Shown here: positions 43,700 through 51,220 of the stretch, in pieces
Numbering within the stretch: position 1 is the first letter of the stretch
Layout of the letters: each line of letters starts with the position of its first letter
Assembly: GCF_037055275.1 (NCBI RefSeq)
Contig: NZ_CP146343.1
Span: 4,331,001-4,395,000, forward strand
Origin: Pseudomonas sp. ML2-2023-3
Lineage (GTDB): Bacteria > Pseudomonadota > Gammaproteobacteria > Pseudomonadales > Pseudomonadaceae
Reading direction: 5' to 3'
DNA length: 64,000 bases
Translations under genes and position numbers: made by a program
The notes under the pieces: model-generated
Databases searched by the model: none
The model's input: the letters and a program-made list of their open reading frames with translations, nothing else
What the model was told of the DNA's origin: nothing

Positions 43700-44074
43700 A
43701 TGAGTTCGGTGAATCCACCCTCCCACACCGCCAAGCTGGACCGCATTCTGGCTGATGCCCAGCGTGACCGTGAAATGGGCTATCGCGACAAGGCCCTGAA
43801 AATGTACCCCCACGTGTGCGGCCGTTGCACCCGTGAATTTGCCGGCAAGCGCTTGAGCGAGCTGACCGTTCACCACCGCGACCACAACCACGACAATAAC
43901 CCGCAAGACGGCTCCAACTGGGAGTTGCTGTGCCTGTACTGCCATGACAACGAGCACTCGCGCTACACCGACCAGCAGTACTTTGCGGAAGGCTCCACCA
44001 GCAGCCCGAAAATTGCCAAGGCCACCCACAACCCGTTCGCCGCACTGGCCGGTTTGATGAAGAAAGACGAGTAA
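43700..44074 (+). CDS. yajD: HNH nuclease domain protein, YajD family
   Basis: A 124-residue protein with an HNH metal finger: HVCGRCTREF (two Cys), LTVHHRDHNHDNN (the HH/H core) and LLCLYCHDNEH (second CxxC plus His). This is the YajD arrangement. HNH proteins cut or bind nucleic acid, but no role of YajD is known. AAGGTGA precedes the ATG. A large inverted repeat follows its stop. Confidence 0.88.
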   Translation: MSSVNPPSHTAKLDRILADAQRDREMGYRDKALKMYPHVCGRCTREFAGKRLSELTVHHRDHNHDNNPQDGSNWELLCLYCHDNEHSRYTDQQYFAEGSTSSPKIAKATHNPFAALAGLMKKDE

Positions 44075-44086
44075 AGCGTTGTTTAA

Positions 44087-44177
44087 GTAGTCGCTGCCGC
44101 AGGCTGCGAAGGGTTGCGGAGCAACCCGTTTTCTTGGAGTCCCCACAGATCCCTTCGCAGCCTGGGGCAGCGACTAC
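44087..44177. repeat. Nested inverted repeat (91 bases)
   Basis: GTAGTCGCTGCCGCAGGCTG...GAAGGG (44087-44113) pairs with CCCTTCGCAGCCTGGGGCAG...CGACTAC (44151-44177); inside lies a second hairpin, GGGTTG-CGGAG-CAACCC (44111-44127). It is the longest palindrome of the window and belongs to the GTAGTCGCTGCCGCAGGC class of interspersed repeats known in P. fluorescens-group genomes. Confidence 0.8.
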
Positions 44178-44242
44178 AGATAGCAGCCCACCCCGTACCA
44201 ATGCCGTATACTCGCGTCTTTTTTTCGCAAGGGCTCGGGCAA

Positions 44243-44713
44243 GTGGCAAACAAACGGTACAGCTGCATTGGTTTGTATAACCCCAAATCGCCAGAAAACG
44301 TCGGCTCGGTGATGCGTGCGGCTGGTTGCTACAGCGTTGCCTCGGTGTTTTACACCGGCAAGCGTTACGAACGTGCTCGCGACTTTGTCACCGATACCAA
44401 GAAAATCCATCAGGACATCCCGCTGATCGGCATCGACGACCTGAAAAAGATCATCCCGCTGGGCTGCATTCCGGTCGCGGTAGAAATGGTCGAGGGCGCA
44501 CGTTCCTTGCCTGAATACACCCATCCGGACCGGGCGATCTATATTTTCGGCCCCGAGGACGGCTCACTGGGCAAAGACGTGCTGGAATGGTGCGAAGACG
44601 TGATTTACATCCCGACCACTGGCTGCATGAACCTCGCAGCCACGGTCAATGTGGTGCTTTACGACCGACTGGCCAAGGGCAACAACACCCGTTCCGGACC
44701 CAAGTTCGGCTAG
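44243..44713 (+). CDS. SpoU/TrmH-family RNA methyltransferase
   Basis: A 156-residue SPOUT methyltransferase with the trefoil knot motifs NPKSPENVGSVMRAAGC (motif 1), YIFGPEDGSLGKDVLEWC (motif 2) and YIPTTGCMNLAATVNVVLYD (motif 3). Such proteins put 2'-O-methyl groups on tRNA or rRNA ribose; the target is not evident. The start is taken as GTG 44243 (VANKRYSCIGLYNP); an in-frame ATG at 44201 would add 14 residues. Its stop overlaps the convergent AI-2E gene by four bases. Confidence 0.85.
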   Translation: MANKRYSCIGLYNPKSPENVGSVMRAAGCYSVASVFYTGKRYERARDFVTDTKKIHQDIPLIGIDDLKKIIPLGCIPVAVEMVEGARSLPEYTHPDRAIYIFGPEDGSLGKDVLEWCEDVIYIPTTGCMNLAATVNVVLYDRLAKGNNTRSGPKFG

Positions 44714-45759
44714 ACCTTGCCTTTGTTCTGCTGGCTGGAGCTCCAGTCCACCAGCAGGCTGTAGGCAATGGCAAGCAAGGTCGGACCGATAAACAAGCCG
44801 ATAAAGCCGAAGGCTATCAACCCGCCAAACACACCGAGCAGTACGATCACCAGCGGCAGGTTGCCGCCGCGACTGATCAGGTAAGGCTTGAGCACGTTGT
44901 CGACACCACTGATGATCACGGTGCCCCAGATACCGAGGAAGACCGCCATCCCGTACTCGCCTTTCCAGGCAAGCCAGGCTGTGGCGGGAACCCAGATCAG
45001 CGGCGGCCCCATCGGGATCAGGCTGAGCAGGAACGTTGCCAGCCCCAGCACCAGTGCGCCGGGGACGCCCGCGATCAGGAAGCCGATCAGCGCCAGCAAC
45101 GCCTGGGCTGCAGCGGTACCAATCACACCATTGACCACACGCTGTACGGTGCCCGCCACCAGTTCCTGGTAGTAGTCGGCACGGTCGCCAATCAGTCGCT
45201 CAAGCAGACCATGGACGAAGCTCGCCAGCCGCGGCCCGTCACGGTAGAAAAAGAACACAAAGACAATGCTCAACGTCAGCTCAAGAATGCCGCCGCCAAT
45301 CTGTGCACTTCGGGCCAGGAACCAGTTGCCCACCTGCCCCAGGTAAGGTTTGACTGCCAGGAGCAGCGCAGCGCCCTGCTCGTCAATGGTGTTCCAGATG
45401 CCGACCAGGCGCTCGCCCACGATGGGAATACCGCCCAGCCAGCTCGGAGCGTCGGGCAAGCCTTCGAGCTGAACATCCTTGACGAAGGTTGTGGCATCGC
45501 GCACATGGTCTGCCAGGTTAAGCCCCAGCCACACCAGCGGCGCGGCCACCAACAACATCCAGCCCAGGGTCAGGATGCCCGCAGCCAGCGACTCGCGCCC
45601 TCCGAGCAAACGTGTCAGCAGGCGCATCAGGGGCCAGCTGGCAAACGCCAGCACCGCGCCCCAGAACAAGGCCGACCAGAATGGCGCCATCACCCACAGG
45701 CTGGCACCGAACAACACCAGGAGCAGAATCTGCACCAGCAGGCGATCGTTATTGAGCAT
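44710..45759 (-). CDS. AI-2E/PerM-family transporter
   Basis: A 349-residue inner-membrane protein with seven or eight segments. The repeated hydrophobic spans (VQILLLVLFGASLWVM, LLVAAPLVWLGLNLADHV) and the conserved GVFGGLIAFGFIGLFIGP near residue 310 are signatures of the PerM/AI-2E transporter superfamily, which includes Na+/H+ antiporters and putative quorum-signal exporters. Substrate unknown. Transcribed alone. Confidence 0.87.
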   Translation of the reverse strand: MLNNDRLLVQILLLVLFGASLWVMAPFWSALFWGAVLAFASWPLMRLLTRLLGGRESLAAGILTLGWMLLVAAPLVWLGLNLADHVRDATTFVKDVQLEGLPDAPSWLGGIPIVGERLVGIWNTIDEQGAALLLAVKPYLGQVGNWFLARSAQIGGGILELTLSIVFVFFFYRDGPRLASFVHGLLERLIGDRADYYQELVAGTVQRVVNGVIGTAAAQALLALIGFLIAGVPGALVLGLATFLLSLIPMGPPLIWVPATAWLAWKGEYGMAVFLGIWGTVIISGVDNVLKPYLISRGGNLPLVIVLLGVFGGLIAFGFIGLFIGPTLLAIAYSLLVDWSSSQQNKGKV

Positions 45760-45833
45760 GTGTGTTCCACAGAAAATTCAGAAATCAAAGAAGGACGACG
45801 ACTACCCAGAGTGTAGCCGTCGTTTACAAGGGT

Positions 45834-46652
45834 CTAGCGCAGTAACTCGATACGCAGCCCTTTGGCATCGCTGTCGCCAAGCTCCATTCGGGCAGCCCGT
45901 ACATCGTTGTTGATCAACGCATCGCGCCAGGCGGAAGCCTTGGCACCGGTCAAACTGACTCGGGAAGTTGAATCAAGGTTCAATGCCCTGGAGATTAATG
46001 TCAGCCACTGTGCATCCGGCTCGCCTGCAAGCTTGGGAAAGTCCAGCTCACCCGTGCTTTTCAACTGGCGCTGCAAGGTAGCCGAAGTAGGCAACAGTTC
46101 ACCCAGATCGGCGCTCGCCTGAAGTTGCTCCACATGCAGGTAGCCTTTGCGACTGCCGCGATTGATCCCGTACAAGGCAACCAGCTGGTTCTGCTGGGGA
46201 GCTGCGCGACGTAACAACAAGTAGGATTGCTGCTCATCGGAACCGACCAGTTTGGAGTTACCGAAAACCTCATTGGCCCACAAGCTGCTTTCGCCACAGT
46301 CACGGGCCTGGCACCAGAACAACAGTTCGGCGCCCTGTTCCTGCAACGCCTCACGGGCAGCGGTAAAGGCTTCAGTGGCCGAGTGCTCTGCAGGCAGCTC
46401 GTAGGTGATGGCCGTGGTCAGGCCACGGGTATTGACCTGCCCCTCAAAACGCAGGCGACCGCTGATCTTGCGGATCGAGCCCATCGGGTAAATGCGTTCG
46501 ATGTCAGGCTTGACGGAATAATCGACAATTTGTGCATCCGCGAGACGCGGTACGTCAGGCAAATCCTGGCTACCGGGCACATCGCTGGCCCAGAGTAACG
46601 GGCTCAGACAACTCAGGCTCAAGGCCAGGATAAAACGATTGGGTATTTTCAT
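45834..46652 (-). CDS. DUF4892 domain protein, periplasmic
   Basis: A 272-residue protein with a signal peptide (MKIPNRFILALSLSCLSPLLWA, cleavage near residue 22). The mature part (PGSQDLPDVPRLADAQIVDYS...) fits the DUF4892 family of Pseudomonas periplasmic proteins of unknown role. I chose ATG 46652, nine bases after GGTGAAG; ATG 46658 is also open. The TGA of a decayed GST start overlaps this ATG. Confidence 0.82.
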   Translation of the reverse strand: MKIPNRFILALSLSCLSPLLWASDVPGSQDLPDVPRLADAQIVDYSVKPDIERIYPMGSIRKISGRLRFEGQVNTRGLTTAITYELPAEHSATEAFTAAREALQEQGAELLFWCQARDCGESSLWANEVFGNSKLVGSDEQQSYLLLRRAAPQQNQLVALYGINRGSRKGYLHVEQLQASADLGELLPTSATLQRQLKSTGELDFPKLAGEPDAQWLTLISRALNLDSTSRVSLTGAKASAWRDALINNDVRAARMELGDSDAKGLRIELLR

Positions 46653-46747
46653 CGGCATACTTCACCGAGAGCTAGCGTGTGGCTCAGCATCCTCACGATA
46701 GAGACCGGATGGCCTTTCGGGGTCGCAGCGGTGTAGAGATCTATCAT
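46649..46747 (-). pseudogene. Truncated glutathione S-transferase (5' remnant)
   Basis: An ORF of 32 residues begins at 46747 with GGGAGA upstream and reads MIDLYTAATPKGHPVSI, the exact start style of YfcG/nu-class glutathione S-transferases (beta strand 1, then the Thr/Asn-Gly active-site turn). After residue 17 the similarity stops and the frame runs VRMLSHTLALGEVCR to a TGA inside the DUF4892 start. The rest of the enzyme (about 190 residues) is missing from the window. The promoter and ribosome binding site seem intact, so a short transcript may remain. A deletion joined its 5' end to the DUF4892 gene. Confidence 0.65.
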
Positions 46748-46797
46748 GGTCGTCTCCCATTTCAACCCGCCAAGCCTCGACAGTTGGTAGCCGCAAG

Positions 46798-47652
46798 TCA
46801 AGGAACGGCGAAGAACCGATTGAAACAGTCTGCAACAAGGATCGCCCCCGCTTCGTCATTCAGGTGCAAATGATGGCCACCCGGCAACCGTTCCAGGTTG
46901 AAGGGTAGTCGATCCAGCAGCTCGGAATGGCTGGCCAGCATGCCCTGCTCGGCCACCACCAGCATCGCCGGGCAACTCACACGCCGAATAAAGGACATGG
47001 CCTGTTCGTCATTCATGCGCAATGGTGTGGGCAATGTCAGGCGGCTGTCGCTACGCCAGCTATAACCTCCGGGGACCGGCATCAAACCGCGCTGGGCCAG
47101 CAACTCTGCAGCTTCCCGGCTGACGGCGACCAGGCCTTTCATCCGCGCTTCAACGGCGCGATCGAGGGTCGGGTGCACCGACTTGCGCTTGTGCTCCAGG
47201 CCGAGTTGCGCCTGCAGCGCCTGACCCATTCGCTCAGCCACGTCCCCTTCGGGGCCACTGCGCGCCACAATGCCATCAATCAGCGCCAGTCGGGTCACGC
47301 GCTGCGGAAACGATCCGGCGAAAACCACCGAGACAATCGCCCCCAGCGAATGCCCCAGCAGTGCAAATCGCTCCCAGCCTAATTGCTCGGCCACACACAG
47401 CACATCAAAGGCGTAGTCCGCCAACCCATACCCTGCCCCGCGCGGGCGATGATCCGAATGGCCATGCCCGGCAAGATCCAGCGCCACGATGCGCAGGCCC
47501 GAAAGCTTTGGCGCCAGTCGGGCGAAGCTATTGGCGTTGTCCAGCCAACCGTGCAGGGCAATCACGGGCACGCCATCCTCGGGGCCAAAAATGTGCGCAG
47601 CCAACTCGATATGCGGCAGGCTCAGACGAATTTCTTCAACCACAGGACTCAT
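46798..47652 (-). CDS. Alpha/beta hydrolase
   Basis: A 284-residue serine hydrolase. Oxyanion region HGWLDNANSF (about 35-44), nucleophile FALLGHSLGAIVS (Ser near 102), acid in the VVAEQG segment and His in PGGHHLHL near the end. It lies 12 bases after another hydrolase gene read in the same direction, so they form an operon with the pair seen beside gpsA-fabAB in other pseudomonads. Substrate unknown. Confidence 0.86.
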   Translation of the reverse strand: MSPVVEEIRLSLPHIELAAHIFGPEDGVPVIALHGWLDNANSFARLAPKLSGLRIVALDLAGHGHSDHRPRGAGYGLADYAFDVLCVAEQLGWERFALLGHSLGAIVSVVFAGSFPQRVTRLALIDGIVARSGPEGDVAERMGQALQAQLGLEHKRKSVHPTLDRAVEARMKGLVAVSREAAELLAQRGLMPVPGGYSWRSDSRLTLPTPLRMNDEQAMSFIRRVSCPAMLVVAEQGMLASHSELLDRLPFNLERLPGGHHLHLNDEAGAILVADCFNRFFAVP

Positions 47653-47664
47653 GCAAAGTGCTCT

Positions 47665-48465
47665 TCAAAGGCCGGAATGACGAAGTTCCCAGCGGGCAAA
47701 AATCTGTTTGAGCAGGCGGGCGGTGTCCTGCGGTTGCTCCAGCGGAAACATGTGTCCGCCCGGTACGCTTAGCGACTCGCCATTGGGCATGCGCGAAACG
47801 GCTTTGGCATGATGATTCATGACCACTCGACTGTCGCGCCCTCGCACCACCGTCAGCGGGACCTGCAACTGAAAGGCCCTGCCGGGACTGGTGTCAGGGA
47901 CGCTGCGATAGATATCGATTTCGGTCGCCGGGTCGAAGCTCAACCGCAAGCGGTCATCAACAGGTTGCAACCCGTGCTCCAGGTAAGCCTCGAAGCAGTC
48001 CGGGTCAAAGCTGCGGAACAGTGACTTGCCCGCAAAGTAGGCTCGCGCCGTCTCACGGTCGGCAAACTCTTCGCGCCGCCCCAGAGTGCGGCCGGCAGGG
48101 GTCAGGCGATCGATCAGGCCAAAACGCTTGGCCGCACGAATCACCCACTGATCGGTGCGCGTCAGCACGGGCGAATCCAGCATGACCACGCCCTTGTACA
48201 GATGCGGGCAACGGATAGCGGCATGCAAGTGCAGCATACCGCCCAGAGAATGACCCACACCCAGCACGGGTTCTGCTTGTTGTTGCAGGTGGTAAATCAG
48301 TTCATCGACGAGGTTGTGCCAATTGTTGTCCACCGGATAACGCGGGTCATGCCCGTGCTGTGACAGGTGAACCACGCTGAAATCCGGCGCAAGGGCACTG
48401 AACAACTTGCCATACGTGGCCGAAGGGAAGCCGTTGGCATGGGCGAAAAAAATCTGCCGAGACAT
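47665..48465 (-). CDS. Alpha/beta hydrolase
   Basis: A 266-residue hydrolase. It begins FFAHANGFPSATY, with the His-Ala-Asn-Gly oxyanion turn; the nucleophile is in GVGHSLGGMLHLHAA (about 87-101) and the His in VPGGHMFPLEQP. It precedes the second hydrolase by 12 bases and shares the operon. No substrate is known. Confidence 0.86.
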   Translation of the reverse strand: MSRQIFFAHANGFPSATYGKLFSALAPDFSVVHLSQHGHDPRYPVDNNWHNLVDELIYHLQQQAEPVLGVGHSLGGMLHLHAAIRCPHLYKGVVMLDSPVLTRTDQWVIRAAKRFGLIDRLTPAGRTLGRREEFADRETARAYFAGKSLFRSFDPDCFEAYLEHGLQPVDDRLRLSFDPATEIDIYRSVPDTSPGRAFQLQVPLTVVRGRDSRVVMNHHAKAVSRMPNGESLSVPGGHMFPLEQPQDTARLLKQIFARWELRHSGL

Positions 48466-48577
48466 ACAAGGCGTCCAAATGTAGGAAGTACGCCTTATTG
48501 TCTGTAGGAAAATTCTTCATATCAATGACCGTATGCGCCATGAGTGACGACAATACGGCCATTATCTGGCCGTTTGA

Positions 48578-49021
48578 TCACCGCGCGGGCGGGTTTTCAC
48601 CCAGGGGTACAACGGCGATGGTCAGGCGGGAAATGCAACTGAGTTTGCCGCTGTCGTCGCTCAGGCGGATGTCCCAGACGTGGGTTGTGCGGCCCATGTG
48701 TACCGGACGTGCGACTGCGCTCACCCGGCCGCTGCGCACGCCACGCAGGTGATTGGCGTTGACCTCAAGGCCCACGCAATAGAATTTCTGGGTATCGATA
48801 CACATAAAACTGGCCATCGAACCCAGGGTTTCCGCCAGAACCACCGATGCGCCGCCATGCAACAGGCCAAAAGGTTGGTGAGTTCGGTGATCGACCACCA
48901 TGCTTGCAGTGATGGAGTCGTCGTCGAAGGCATCGAAGGTGATGTCCAGCACGTCGCAAATGGTGTTTTTGCGCAATTCATTAAGGCGCGCCAGGTCAGG
49001 CGGAGTCGTCCACGAAATCAT
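48578..49021 (-). CDS. Hotdog-fold thioesterase (YdiI/PaaI-like)
   Basis: A 147-residue acyl-CoA thioesterase of the hotdog fold. The signature HRTHQPFGLLHGGASVVLAETLGSMAS (about 45-71) carries the catalytic Glu in the LAETLGS helix, as in YdiI/EntH. It would hydrolyse small or aromatic acyl-CoAs in the cytoplasm; the natural substrate is unknown. An ACGGCCA/TGGCCGT hairpin at about 48554-48572 follows its stop. Confidence 0.86.
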   Translation of the reverse strand: MISWTTPPDLARLNELRKNTICDVLDITFDAFDDDSITASMVVDHRTHQPFGLLHGGASVVLAETLGSMASFMCIDTQKFYCVGLEVNANHLRGVRSGRVSAVARPVHMGRTTHVWDIRLSDDSGKLSCISRLTIAVVPLGENPPAR

Positions 49022-49146
49022 GCAGTCATTCCTTGGTCAGTGAGTAGGGGCGGCGGCGTGATTGACGCTCAACACAGCCACCAAAATGCCATTCATCCGC
49101 CCCAACTATCTTTCACTACGACCAAAATGTGCAACCGCTGCAATGA

Positions 49147-49596
49147 TCAGGGGTGATGAACACCGATCAAGGTCATGCTGCCAGCCAGCGGCCATTCACC
49201 CTCAAGCTCCACCAGGCTGGCCGTCTGCATCGGCTGGGGCTGACGCAAATGACCATGCAGCAACAGGCTGATCAAGTCGCCCACAAATGGCTGATGACTG
49301 ACCAGCAGTACATTGCCACTGTCCGGCAGCTTGCTGACCGCAAACTTGGGCTCACTTTCGGGTGTCAGCCACGGCACGGTGATGAGGTCGCAGGTAAAAC
49401 CAAGGGCCTTGCGCACCAACTCAGCGGTTTGCTGCGCCCGCACATAAGGGCTGACCAGGATGCTGTCCAGTGGCTGGCCAATCAGCAAGGCTGCACTGTG
49501 CAGCACCTGTTCACGACCATGGGCCGTGAGTTCGCGTTCGGCATCGCGCCGGGCGTGAGGCTCGGCTTCGCCGTGACGCAAGATCCAGATCTTCAT
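49147..49596 (-). CDS. sixA: Phosphohistidine phosphatase SixA
   Basis: A 149-residue histidine phosphatase with the RHG motif at the start (ILRHGEAEPHA, R7-H8-G9) and the second His in VSHQPFVGDL (about 100). In E. coli SixA removes phosphate from HPt domains and from the nitrogen PTS. It overlaps the DUF4389 gene upstream by four bases, so they are translated together; the gpsA gene is close by. Its HPt target here is unknown. Confidence 0.88.
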   Translation of the reverse strand: MKIWILRHGEAEPHARRDAERELTAHGREQVLHSAALLIGQPLDSILVSPYVRAQQTAELVRKALGFTCDLITVPWLTPESEPKFAVSKLPDSGNVLLVSHQPFVGDLISLLLHGHLRQPQPMQTASLVELEGEWPLAGSMTLIGVHHP

Positions 49597-49925
49597 GGCT
49601 TGGTCTCTTCGCCCTTGGCGGCCTGCGCGTAAGGTGCTTCACCTTCCGGGGCACGAGGGGCTGGCCAATCGGCAAAAGGCCAAGGTTTTTGCTCGGTGTG
49701 AAAGCTGCCAAACCGACCAATCTGCGCAAGATAAAGGCTCAGGCTGTCGCCAAAATTCATCAGGCCGCCGTTGGGTGCGCCGTAGATCAGACGGTAAATC
49801 AGCTGCACCAGCACCAGCCCGCCAAGCACCAGTTGCGCGACTTGCCAGACCAGCAAAAAAACCAGCATCCAGAGCACGCGCAAAACGAGTGACTCGTATT
49901 TGGGTGCGTTTTTAGTGTCGTTCAT
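49593..49925 (-). CDS. DUF4389 family membrane protein
   Basis: A 110-residue protein with one long or two short membrane segments (VLWMLVFLLVWQVAQLVLGGLVLVQ..., about 14-45) and a Pro/Ala-rich tail. It fits DUF4389, whose role is unknown. It lies between gpsA and sixA on the same strand, with 18 bases to gpsA, suggesting one operon of gpsA, DUF4389 and sixA. Confidence 0.82.
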   Translation of the reverse strand: MNDTKNAPKYESLVLRVLWMLVFLLVWQVAQLVLGGLVLVQLIYRLIYGAPNGGLMNFGDSLSLYLAQIGRFGSFHTEQKPWPFADWPAPRAPEGEAPYAQAAKGEETKP

Positions 49926-49943
49926 GTGCTGCTCCCTTGGTGC

Positions 49944-50969
49944 TTAGTTGAAACCGCTGGTGGAGATAAAATCGACATCCGTCTTGGGTTCGCCGCGCAT
50001 CAACTGCCCGATGACCTGATCCAGGGTGTAACCCTCGAACAGAATCGCGTGCAGGCCAGCAACCAAGGGCATGTAGACGTTCAGTTCCTGTGCCTTGACC
50101 TTGAGCACCTTGAGGGTATTCACCCCTTCGGCCACTTCGCCCAGTCGAGTGACGGCATCTTCCAGGCTGAGGCCCTGACCCAGGGCAAACCCGACCTGAT
50201 AATTGCGGCTCTTGGGGGATGAGCAGGTGACGATCAAATCGCCTACACCCGCCAAGCCGAGGAAAGTCATGGGATTGGCACCCTGGCTAACGGCAAATCG
50301 GGTCATCTCGGCCAAGGCACGGGTAATCAGCATGCTCTTGGTGTTCTCCCCCATACCCAGCGCCACGGCCATGCCGGCGATGATTGCGTAAACGTTTTTC
50401 AACGCCCCGCCCAACTCCACCCCAAAACGGTCGGCACTGGCATAGACGCGAAATGTTCGGCCATGCAATGCCGCCTGCACGCGGTTGCACAGGTCTTCAT
50501 CGGCACTGGCGACCACGGTGGCAGTCAACGCATGCTCGGCAACTTCACGGGCAAGATTGGGCCCGGACAGAACGCCGATACGTGCCTGCGGGGCGATTTC
50601 TTCAAGGATCTCGCTCATCAGTTTGAAACTGTGCGCTTCAATGCCCTTGGTCAGGCTGACCAGCATTTTTCCGCTCAAACGCTCTGCGTGTTCGGCCAGC
50701 ACACTGCGCAAGGCGCTGGACGGCAAGGCCACAAAACACAGCTCGCAGGCATCGAGCGTCGCCTTGAGATCAGTAACCGGCTCCACCCCGGGATGGATCT
50801 TGATGCCCTTGAGGTAACGCGGGTTTTCGCGATTCAGGCGAATGGCCTCGGCCTGCTCCGGATCGCGCATCCACTGATACACACGATGACCGTTTTCTGC
50901 CAGCAAGTTGCCCACGGCGGTGCCAAAGCTTCCGCCTCCCAAGACCGCAATAGCGTGCTGTTCAGTCAT
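49944..50969 (-). CDS. gpsA: Glycerol-3-phosphate dehydrogenase [NAD(P)+]
   Basis: A 341-residue enzyme that makes sn-glycerol 3-phosphate for phospholipid synthesis. The nucleotide loop is [21 protein letters not shown] (residues 6-26), and the substrate lysine lies in [16 protein letters not shown] following [12 protein letters not shown] (K near 190). The start is ATG 50969; the extra two codons upstream use TTG. It is divergent from the hybrid kinase gene. Confidence 0.94.
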   Translation of the reverse strand: MTEQHAIAVLGGGSFGTAVGNLLAENGHRVYQWMRDPEQAEAIRLNRENPRYLKGIKIHPGVEPVTDLKATLDACELCFVALPSSALRSVLAEHAERLSGKMLVSLTKGIEAHSFKLMSEILEEIAPQARIGVLSGPNLAREVAEHALTATVVASADEDLCNRVQAALHGRTFRVYASADRFGVELGGALKNVYAIIAGMAVALGMGENTKSMLITRALAEMTRFAVSQGANPMTFLGLAGVGDLIVTCSSPKSRNYQVGFALGQGLSLEDAVTRLGEVAEGVNTLKVLKVKAQELNVYMPLVAGLHAILFEGYTLDQVIGQLMRGEPKTDVDFISTSGFN

Positions 50970-51220
50970 ATGCAATCCCGTTTTCCATCTAGCGTGGCAA
51001 TGGCGGCATTATACGGAGCACATGCCCCGCGACCAGCCCCATAGCATATAGATGGCTTTGACTGAAAAAGTGCAAGACCTCGGTTAACATGCCGCTCAGG
51101 TACTCACCTTCAAGAGGCAGCTTTGCTGCACTTCAACATGAACGACTGCAGGTCAAGGACGACAACGTATATGGGAGAGGTATTTGCTGGCTGCAAGGTG
51201 ACTGTCGGAGACACCCTGCC

